This document shows, one piece after another, positions 55,501 to 64,000 of a stretch of DNA of 64,000 nt (its first letter is position 1; each line of letters opens with the position of its first letter). The stretch comes from Bondarzewia mesenterica (taxonomy: Eukaryota; Basidiomycota; Agaricomycetes; Russulales; Bondarzewiaceae): the NCBI GenBank assembly GCA_004802705.1, contig SGPL01000042.1, forward strand, positions 1 through 64,000, given 5' to 3'. The notes beneath the pieces were generated by a model, which saw only the letters and a list, made by a program, of their open reading frames with translations, was not told the DNA's origin and did no database searches. Position numbers and translations under genes: made by a program.

Positions 55501-56794
55501 TTCTTGAGGTAGTTTACTGCTTCTGGACTCTTCGACCATACCTGGGCAGATAACACATTGATATCGTACAGCCAGTGGTTTTACTTTAAAGCCTACCTCC
55601 AAAAAAAGTGGGCGCTGCAGCGCCCAGATTACAATCCGAGACTATCATACCTTCCAATACATTCTGGGGGTTCGGTATGATGGCAGGGAATGCTGGCTTG
55701 AATACTGACATCGATACGCCGGACGAAACCTATAGTTAATCAACAAACATCGCATCAGTCTGCATATACTGAAATTTGGTGAGAAAATCGTTGCTGAACA
55801 TACTACGAGAGCGAGCTGCAGTAAACCCATGCCATGGAAGACTGGCATCGCGTGACAAGACATCACTAGACCGCACAAATCCATTTCCCCATACCCTGTA
55901 AACATATGAACCATATTAAAACTCCGTGACCGCAGGAGCGCCTCGTAAATGAAGCGGCCTACATGGGATGTAGCAAAGCGTGACAAGGTTTTTGTGAAAC
56001 CAGGGAATCGGCTTTGGGAAAGATGTAGAGCCTGGAAGAGATATCATTAATCGTCTGATCGTGAGCAATCGGGATTAGCAATAGGGAGTAGATTACTTAC
56101 CAGAAGAGTGTATGATGAGGGCAGGTGCATTTAGGTCGTAGCGCACAGTTGGGTACAGTTCGAAGTTGCCGTTGAAGATCTCATCGGGGTAGATATCTTC
56201 GAAGAGAGGCATACCAGATACAATGACATCCAACCTCTCCTCGTCTTGGTTGAGAATTTCCTGCACAGCTGCAGCCAAGCTTTGGAGGACCGGTTCTCCA
56301 CTGACAAGCAGCAGCTTGGTCCCCGTCTTCCTTAACAAGTGAGCGACGGCTTCGGGAGAGTTACGTGGGGAGATAGGAAAGACCGCGAATCCGGCGCGAA
56401 TTATTCCAATTTCGGTCGTTACATATGTTATTGTATCTGCGCGTTCAATCGTGCCTCATGCTCGTATCATGTTTGGTCGAAGAAGGGGGACGTACGCACC
56501 TGTAGTTGCTAACGTGCCGACAACAATAGGACGACCATCTATCGCAGCCCGTGCGACCTCGGACGGTACCTTGGAGGCAACAAAGTGTGCTGCACGATGC
56601 ATGGCACGCACAGCAGGTCTCCAATCTATCGTCTTCAACTGTCTCGGCTGATCCTCGAACAAAAAGAGAGGGTGGTCTGGGCTGTGTTCATACTGCCAAT
56701 CGTACAAGTCTGGAAGTGTTAAAGATCGGTCGTGTAAAGGAGGAGCACGAAATGTGGCGCTATTCAACACCTGAGTCTTTGGTAGTACGACCAT
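52514..56794 (-). CDS. NRPS-like adenylate-forming reductase (A-T-R)
   Basis: Single-module enzyme that activates a carboxylic acid as AMP ester, tethers it on a phosphopantetheine arm and releases it by NADPH reduction as aldehyde or alcohol. The start at 56794 gives MVVLPKTQVLNSATFRAPPL. Adenylation domain: LTLPDLYDWQYEHSPDHPLF, RAGFAVFPISPRNSPEAVAH, ALIIHSSGK (A3-like), and MPVFHGMGLLQLAL. The thiolation motif FQHGCDSLQATWIRN has the Ser for the arm. Reductase domain: FVTGTTGGLGSNVLSQLLLS (NADP Rossmann), GTGYSESKWVAERIL (Tyr/Lys pair) and the end GWRKSGFLS at 52514. The size (about 1,070 aa) fits basidiomycete members, some of which are aminoadipate-reductase-like and some act in specialised metabolism. 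I cannot read the substrate code. Confidence 0.9.
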
Positions 56795-59142
56795 AGCAAA
56801 TCAGATGTAGGATAATGGGAGCTGTGAGCGGCGAGGCAAGAGGAACTATCATCACTGTTTCCTCGATTTCTTATATCAGGCGCCCATCAGACCGTAGACG
56901 CTGTGCAGTTGTAGTCAGTCCGGCGACATTACGACATGAGCATTACAGTCGGGGGAATCAATATTGTGATCGCGTCGTGACGGGCTTTCCGACTGTGTCG
57001 CGACATGAGCCAGAGCAATCTGCCTTGACGAAGACATGACATATGTACTTCAAATATAATAGACTCCCATAACTTACTTGTCTGCGCTTAAGCGACACAT
57101 AAGTTCTATCCACATGTGCAGAAAAGCAAATGCGAGTGAAAGATATCAAAGATGGATTTTAGTTTCGTTGCAGTTATCCAAGCAGTCATGCATTCATGAG
57201 ACGGGAGAAATTGGGGAATCGAAAGACAATAAGGCGGTAGCAATAATCCGATCGAGTAGATTAAGAGAGATTGAGAGCTCCTGTCGGAAGCATTTTTCAG
57301 CAATGTAAAGAGATGGTAAAGAGTGACTGCATCATTCAATCATGTGATCGTGTCCAAGTTAAATGCGTTGTGGAAGTTCGTGAGACATTTGACTGGGATT
57401 CTAGAATTCAGTACTTTGGTATTCATTGGCATTCAGTAGCGTAAAAACGTTCTAAGTCCTCGAGGCAGAACTCTCCAGGTCCGTACACACTCCTATTACA
57501 TAGTGGGAGACATTTGATTGATGCGACGAATGAGGAATGACAATTCAATAAAATACATCATGACACATTCGATCTGTTGTACCATCTACGCTGGCTTGCA
57601 GATCAAATACTGGGATTCACAATCCGCGATCACGCATGTGCACTCATGTGCATTGCATTCATCCTTGCGACCTTGCATACGTACTTGTCTTAACATAGTT
57701 CCCATCTTCTCAAGACGAGATAAGTCTCTGTACTCTACACCTCTGTACACCAGCTCATCGTCATCGATTGAAGCGGGCCCAAGCCGGGTGATCAAGAGCG
57801 CAGCGGTAGATCTATACTTATGGGCCTTCAATGAGGCCGCAACTCCGAAAATTTCGGAGCCGCTCCAAGCCCGCAGTAGGCTGGTGAGACGTATCTAGGC
57901 GTATCTGCCTGTATCTGCGAGTATTGCCTTGCTTGCAAGTGCAAGGTGCTCTCCGTACTCATAAAGGCAGCACAAAAGTTGCAGGAACCATCAAATTTTC
58001 AACACCCGTTCACGTGATAATACACGAGAACGGGAATGGCAAACAAGGAGCTCTGCTGCCGCAGGCGGCGCTTCTCGAGTTATTCGAGTTATTGATAACA
58101 CGGATTCGAAATGTGAGTGAAGATGCTGGAAGATGTGATCAATAGGTCAACTGCGAATTTCTGATGAACTACTTCCGAATACCCCTGATTAGCTAACCAG
58201 TTATTGGCATGTCACTGTGACATCCAGACATTGGCGCTGAACATTGAACATCGACTGGCGCTTTCTTGCACTTGCCTTGAACGTTTGAACAGGTAGGCAT
58301 ATATCAGCCCCGTCAAGATAGGTGAAGATCTATCCCGGTGGAGTCTCCAGTTGGCGCGCATCTCGAAGCGGCGGTTGTCTCAATGTCTAAGGGCGAAGCT
58401 GTGGCAGTTCGTTTGTCATGGGGCTGTGACAAGGACGTTGCGAGCCGCCCACGCGTTGGGCGCAGTCCTGGCGCATCTTCATGATGATGGCATGCACGAA
58501 GCAGTCGGCGGCTGGAAGAACCAGGGCTTTCTATGTAAGTATTCGGTTTTCCCCGACTTCTTGTTTACGTCGACTTTATCAAGAATTGACGCCTTTCGGC
58601 TCGATATCCAAGTGTACATAGGTGCCAGGTCGCCCTCTATAGACTTGATCCAAACGCCTTACGCTGTGATGCCAACGGCAGGCTGTCACCATTACTTATG
58701 ACCTCTCTTGATAGTCGCTGCATCGACGAACTTATGTAAGTCCCCCTGAGACTCCTGCTGACGACTGACGTGGCCACGAGCATGCCAGCGTAAGAGTCTT
58801 TGGAAAACATTCTTCCGAAGTTGGTTCAGCTCCTTACTTACCGTAGGGGAATGTCAAAACGAGCAGGAAACATTACTTCTGTGGTTATCACTGGTCCGAC
58901 GTGATTCGATGTGATTCGAGCGGGTGGCAAAACAGGGTCTATCACCATCACGTTAGATGGCTGCTTCGGAAGATCGGGAGATTTGATTTTACGAGCACAG
59001 TGCATCAGCGATTGCACTGTCTACATATAAGCAGAAGATATGGGCGCAGGGCGACTGATAGTCCAACCGCACTTTGCAGTCCTTCTCCCTGCACGGTTTG
59101 CCTCCTTTCCCATTTCTTTTTTGACGTGTCCCTATTGTCGCC
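56795..59142. other. 2.3 kb gene-free stretch with repeat copy R2
   Basis: No recognisable gene. Contains the reductase promoter, repeat R2 at 57922-58084 and, near 59100, the leader of the prenyltransferase gene. An open frame at about 58351-58701 has no ATG near its start and no motif. Confidence 0.45.
57922..58084 (+). repeat. Dispersed ~150 bp repeat, copy R2
   Basis: Second copy of the element at 893-1040, same orientation, about 57 kb away. It has extra bases after CTTGCTTGCAAG (GTGCAAG) and around TTTTCAACACCC. The last part, from ATACACGAGAAC to GGCGCTTCTCGAGT, is nearly identical between copies. No flanking target-site duplication or terminal inverted repeat is evident by eye. Confidence 0.8.
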
Positions 59143-60492
59143 ATGGCTCCCCCTTCTGCCACCACACCACTCGTCAAGAAAGATGCCCCCAAGGCTGAGA
59201 AGCTTCCCTTCCCCCTTGGCCTCGTCTCCCCAGGTGTCAGGCCATACCTTGAGCTTATCCGTTTCCATAAGGCGGGTCTACTACTTGTCGGCTTGTCTCA
59301 ATTTCTCATCAGAATTTTCGTGTGTATATAGCCTACTGGAACAATTCTGATGTTCTGGCCATTTGGTTCGTGGTTTCATTGTGTTCTTTCCCCATGTAGT
59401 TAAACATGGCACTGACAACGTTGGTTACTTAGCATGGGGTCTTACGCTGGCGGCGTATCATACGGAACTTCCTCTCGACCGGTATTGGATCGAGCTTGCG
59501 AAATCTCTCTTCGCAGCTTTCATCGTTCGTGGCTCTGCGTGCACAATCAACGATATCTTCGATCGCGAATTTGATGCCGGCGTCGGTTAGTACCTCTACG
59601 CCTTTTTTATGTCTTTTTGCTGCTGACTTCACTCACGATAGAAAGAACCAAGGGCCGCCCCTTGGCTAGTGGTCGTGTTTCTGTTTTTGCCGCAGTCGTG
59701 TATTTGATCATTCAGTACATCGTTGGCATCATAGTCTATGTCTCTTACAACGACGTTGCTCTCTACGCTGCTGTTCTTCAACTTCTTCCTCTGTAAGGAT
59801 CTCATGACATCTACCGATTTTTTGCGGATGCTCATCATTTTCTAAGCTTCCTCGTGTATCCCCTTATGAAGCGTATCACGTACTGGCCTCAAGCGTGGCT
59901 CGGTATTTGCATGAATTTCGGTCTCGTCGTGGCCTGGGCTGCAGTCACGGGCAGCCTCGATTACAAGCTACTCGGTGTCCTGATGGTCGGCACTTGGGGA
60001 TGGACTATGCATTATGGTAAATCTCTTTGTCATCACCTGCCAAAGAAATATTATGCTGAAGTTGAATTCTCAAACAGATACCATTTATGCTTGCCAGGAC
60101 CGCCGTGACGATGTCAAGGTTGGCGTCAAGTCGACAGCCGTCATGCTCGGCGATTACGTTCGCCCCTTCTGCTTCGTGCTTTCCATGATGTTCATCGGCA
60201 CGCTTTACTACGCTGGCATCCTCAACAACCAGACCCCTTACTACTTCTGGATCTCCGTTGGCGGTACCGCCCTCCATATTTTCTGGCAATACGCCACTGT
60301 CGACCTGGACTCCCCCGACAGCTGCGGTCGTGAGTGTAACTCTTTACTAGTACGAAGGGGATCAGACATTGATTATCTTCCGTCACAGTCAACTTCATCC
60401 GCAACGGTCACATGGGGTGGATCACCTGGGCGGGCATGATGATCGACTACCTCGTTAAGATTGACCAGCTCCCATTCAAGATGCCCTTCTAA
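59143..60492 (+). CDS. COQ2: UbiA-family polyprenyltransferase (COQ2-type 4-hydroxybenzoate transferase)
   Basis: Membrane prenyltransferase attaching a polyprenyl chain to 4-hydroxybenzoate in ubiquinone synthesis. The start at 59143 gives MAPPSATTPLVKKDAPKAEK. Exon 1 ends at RFHK, and a GC-AG intron (59272-59331) joins PTGTILMFWPF. A further intron then gives AWGLTLAAYHTE. The two Asp-rich motifs are NDIFDREFDAGVERTKGRPL and DTIYACQDRRDDVKVGVKST. Hydrophobic helices include FLVYPLMKRITYWPQAWLGI. It ends DYLVKIDQLPFKMPF at 60492. The length is about 330 aa. The N-terminus lacks an obvious mitochondrial presequence, so a role in meroterpenoid-type prenylation of another phenol is possible, though the motifs fit COQ2. 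Confidence 0.88.
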
Positions 60493-61105
60493 GCGAGGTG
60501 CATCTAGTAGAATTTGTCCTGGATTTATGGTAGGGCTGATGAAGTCCTCTAGAAGGCATCGGTCCAGGCGACCTGACGTGTTCACATTTCCACATCGTGC
60601 GATTCTAGTACTGTTTGTATTTCGTGTGCAACTGCAAAATTCAGCCGAAATACGAATGTTTGTTCGCAGTCGCTTTCTTTCGGTGTATACTACACGGACG
60701 GCTTTTTGTGTCAGTACATACAGCAAGCCGTACCTTTGAGCCTGAGCTTGAAGCTTGTGCTTCAGCTTTAGAGCTGGTCAATTTCTAAATCAGAGCCCTC
60801 AAGAAGTTATAACACCGTTATGTAAGTACCTTACCTGGCGTGAACCAAGAAAATTTAAACTTCAAGGCACTTCTATTGTGCAGCTGGAAATCTGGGAAAG
60901 ATCATTCACATACTCGTCAGCGAAGTGCGTTGCAGAAGCGTTCAAGTTGGAGTTTGAGTGCTTGCAATACTGTAAAGACAGACTGATCAGCTAATACCAA
61001 GCACGTTACACCGGTGATAATTATAAAAAGCAGAGTAAATAGTGGCTAACAGAGCCGGTGAATCCAACCTAGATACGCAATTTCTACAACAGTCCATCCG
61101 AACAA
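60493..61105. other. Convergent intergenic region
   Basis: 613 bp between the 3' ends of the prenyltransferase and GT90 genes. No gene recognised. Around 60743-60775 a run of near-repeats GAGCTTGAAGCTTGTGCTTCAGC and TTTAGAGCT is notable but short. Confidence 0.45.
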
Positions 61106-63413
61106 TCAAAGAGTGAAGTTCATTGAATCGCGATCGTCCGCCGATAATCTCGCGTATTCGAGGCATAGTCGGTAGACATAGGCTATTGCACGGTCAAGTC
61201 AGCAACCAGACGAACAGAGGAGATGCAATTCCCATATCTTACCCTCCATATCCACCTGTCGGCCGATAGTTTTTCTCCACTGTTTCCCAGCTCGAGCTAT
61301 CCGACGTAGTCGCCTATCTCCATCAAGGGGTCGCCGACGAGCCATGGAAAGGTTCAACGATGTGGAATTCGCCGCATCAAGTGTTGAATTGGTGGCACCA
61401 GAAAAGTAAGTATGGATGTTATAAATCTCCTTGTATGAGGACGATAACGGAATATAATGCAGCCTGTGTGACGAAAGAAAAAGCATTTACAACCAAAATC
61501 AAGGATTTAAAAAGTTCTGAACATACCAAGGCTGTATCCAATCAGAGAAGAACTCGCGGTACACAGTCGATTTGATCACTGCGCTATCCGAAGCCAAGTA
61601 AGCGAAGAACTTGCCAGAATAGCTCATCCCGTCAAGATCGAGAATGTACTTGTGTGCCCAGCATTCTCGCAGCTGGACAGCATCGGCGAAGCGGTAGTCC
61701 AACATTTGTTGTTGAAGACCGCCGGGATAGGATAGATGGTCTACGCTACTGACGAAGGCAACGTCCATAATTTCCTCGTTGAGCGCGTTGGTCGGCACTC
61801 TAGTGATAACATAATTCGACGAGCTTGGTGGGTCAGCGAAGACGATCGTTCGATTTTTGGTCGAGTTGTCACTGACGAGTCGAACAAATCTAATAGAACA
61901 ACATGAGCCACTTGTCCAGCTGTTCATTAATCTCTCGGATCGTACCTGTGACGTTGATACTGGGGAGAGTACCCTGGCGGTGAGCTGCCACCCCCCGTCG
62001 TCGCCCCTCTCCAGAAAACCTTATCCGTCTTCTTCTCCCATGGTATCTCCATACTGTCTACCTCTTTCAAGAAATGATTGACTTCGTCATACGCATACGT
62101 ATAGCGTCTTGTTGTCCCATAATAGTAATGGCTTGGGATTTTGATATCACCATACCCCGAATTCTTCGCAGGCGACAAGATTGGGAAGGGGACAGGTACT
62201 GTGCGCCAATCAGAGAAAAAGTGGCCTTGGTAATAGTGTGCCCATGGATTGTTGCAAAATGAATATCGACCATCAACATCCCGAGCAAATTTGAAGTCGT
62301 TGCCGAGCACGTAAGTGGCATGCTCAAAATATGGTGTCGAGTCGTTGGCGACAATTCTTTTTGAACTCATGAGACGGCGAGCTGGGGAATTTGGAGGGCA
62401 AATGTGCCTGTAGGCTTCCCATGCGTTTCCGCGCCCTTGCCAGTCTGCAACATGGAGGCCTCCACCGATCGTGCTGATAGCTCCTGTGCTCAGGTCAGGT
62501 CGTTCAGAATCCAAACGACTCCAAGGGACGTGACATACCTGCACTATCCTGCGTGATGTTGGGATACTCGCGATTCTCCCACGGTACAAGCACACGCCCT
62601 TCAGCCCTGGCATTGACAGCGAAGTCCATGTCTGGCAGCTACATGTGACAAAGGGTTTGACTTCAAAAGGAGCTGTACGTGAGTCCACAAGCCACGAACC
62701 GTATGTTGAAATTTGGAAATCATGAGGAGAAAACTTTTCGCGCGCATGCTGATGTCGTCGTCATCGAAGGTAGGCTTAGTATTGATCGCCTCGGCCTCTC
62801 CATCTCGAATCCTCACTAAATCGACAGAGGGTAGTTGCCCAGCCTAATATCGCGCGAATAAGGTTGTGGGTGTGAGACAAGACCATGCTCAAATCATGGA
62901 TTTGACCGTTGTACATCCTATATATTCAAGTCCGCGGGAATAACTCACCTGAACAGCTTTCCGTCTGAATTCTGCACCAGTCATCTCCCAAAACGGCTCC
63001 AAATCATCCATTAACCCGTCATACTCATCTACCATTCTCACATTATTCTCTTGGGCGAATTTCCACCAGGCGTCAAAGCCCTTCGGTGGGTCACGATGAT
63101 ACCTCTTCTTGTATTCGGCGACAGCAGCCTCTATGGTCTGACTCTGCTTCGCGAGAAGCTTACGGAACTTGGTCTCCGCTTCCTCCATCAATTTTGAAAT
63201 AGGATGCTGGGGAACGTGGCCCATAACTCTCGAGTTGGGTATGGAGACAGAATTGGAGGGAGAGGTGAGGGCAGCATTCTCGGGGAAGTTATCCTCCGCT
63301 GTGTAGCGGCCAGCGTACAGACCGGCCTGCGTGAAAGCGAACACAAGAACTCCTAGGAGGATATATACCCTACGATGCGTCCATGTCCCCTCAGAGATGT
63401 CGGGTGAAGACAT
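61106..63413 (-). CDS. Glycosyltransferase family 90 (CAP10-like), type II membrane protein
   Basis: Golgi-type glycosyltransferase related to Cryptococcus Cap10/Cxt1 (beta-xylosyltransferases). The start at 63413 gives MSSPDISEGTWTHRRV, then one membrane helix (YILLGVLVFAFTQAGLYAG) and a lumenal stem. KRYHRDPPKGFDAWWKFAQE is a hallmark of the family. Middle parts: CNNPWAHYYQGHFFSDWRTV, IPWEKKTDKVFWRGATTGG. Catalytic-domain motif: KYILDLDGMSYSGKFFAYLA followed by SDSAVIKSTVYREFFSDWI and PLSSSYKEIYNIHTYFSG. A last intron (donor within DMEG|GTAAG) adds AYVYRLCLEYARLSADDRDS and the stop at 61106. The length is about 620 aa. Likely role in polysaccharide or glycan xylosylation; acceptor unknown. 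Confidence 0.9.
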
Positions 63414-64000
63414 GAGCTGGCCAGGACGAATGGCGGATGGTGAGCAAGAAAGAAATGGCGAGACACCGCAGTGAGACCACCGGCGCTGTGACCGTCGAAG
63501 TGAGTGTAACTGCAGCTGCCTATTTTGGAAATTCTCGAATGGTCGGCATCATTTCTGCAAACATACCGTTTGTAAAGGAACATCAATCAAGAAAACAGTT
63601 CGGAAATGTTAATGATCACTGAAGCCATGGGCTGGTGGTCAGCCTGCAGACAGGTCGCTCTGATATACCGACCGCGCATGACGTGACTCATGAAAGATTC
63701 TCGGCGTTGAGCTACCCTGCACCTGAATTCAATGCCGGGCCTTCATCGACATCCATTGCCCTGGCCTGACCCTAGCCTTGGCTCCTTAGAAATACTCTCC
63801 CCAAATTCAAGGACAAGGTACACAAATATAGCTTCTCCACCATTTGGCTCACTCCTTCCAGCATGACGATTTCTCCACCTTGCGTCAAGAATACGTCCTT
63901 TTTTAAAAAATCATTTGAAGCATGTACCATCTTAACTACCTTTCAGACATCATTGTGGGGATTCGAACATCGTTGAAAAACCTTATTCGCGATCTTTTGG
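63414..64000. other. Upstream region of GT90 gene to window end
   Basis: 587 bp holding the GT90 promoter. No other gene recognised before the window ends. A small plus-strand open frame at 63437-63622 lacks motifs. Confidence 0.4.

Noticed and set aside
58351..58701. Open frame after repeat R2
   Set aside because: No ATG at its start, no motif and no splice support.

Overview
This window looks like nuclear DNA of a basidiomycete fungus, most likely an Agaricomycete. Genes are cut by many short introns, mostly 50-70 nt. The gene content fits: a PDR-type ABC transporter, an adenylation-thiolation-reductase enzyme, GT90/CAP10, an AMSH deubiquitinase and a fungal Zn2Cys6 regulator. I find 21 protein-coding genes. 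I find no convincing tRNA, rRNA, CRISPR array or intact transposon.

Layout. 1-1.46 kb has no recognisable gene but holds one copy (R1) of a ~150 bp dispersed repeat. 1.46-4.4 kb is a divergent pair: cyclophilin-40 (CPR6) and a small HABP4/Stm1-like protein. 4.4-7.1 kb is gene-free. 7.1-12.8 kb is a full-size PDR transporter, convergent with the CAAX protease STE24. STE24 shares a promoter with the complex I 75-78 kDa subunit (to 18.3 kb). 18.8-34.9 kb is an accessory, catabolic-looking stretch: alpha/beta hydrolase, isochorismatase-fold hydrolase, Zn2Cys6 regulator, P450, homogentisate dioxygenase, DHA1-type MFS transporter and NCS1 permease. 35.3-39.6 kb holds carnosine N-methyltransferase and a myo-inositol-type transporter. 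41.4-48.7 kb holds AMSH, a degenerate 2OG-oxygenase-like protein and the splicing factor ISY1. 49.0-56.8 kb has an aromatic amino acid decarboxylase and an NRPS-like reductase on the same strand. 59.1-63.4 kb has a COQ2-type UbiA prenyltransferase and a GT90 glycosyltransferase. The second repeat copy (R2) lies at 57.9-58.1 kb.

Genes that may work together. P450 and homogentisate dioxygenase share a 277 bp divergent promoter carrying two copies of a CCG/CGG-type motif, with a Zn2Cys6 regulator next door and an MFS exporter beyond. This suggests a small aromatic-catabolism unit. The decarboxylase and the NRPS-like reductase could form a small specialised-metabolite locus. A paired GATA element before the NCS1 permease suggests nitrogen control.

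Quality caution. Five otherwise well-conserved genes each carry one single-base indel, four of them in homopolymers, and scattered N calls occur at 25.14 kb and 43.6-45.6 kb. I read most of these breaks as sequence error rather than real gene loss. All gene models are conceptual splices made by eye from GT/GC-AG signals and family conservation.
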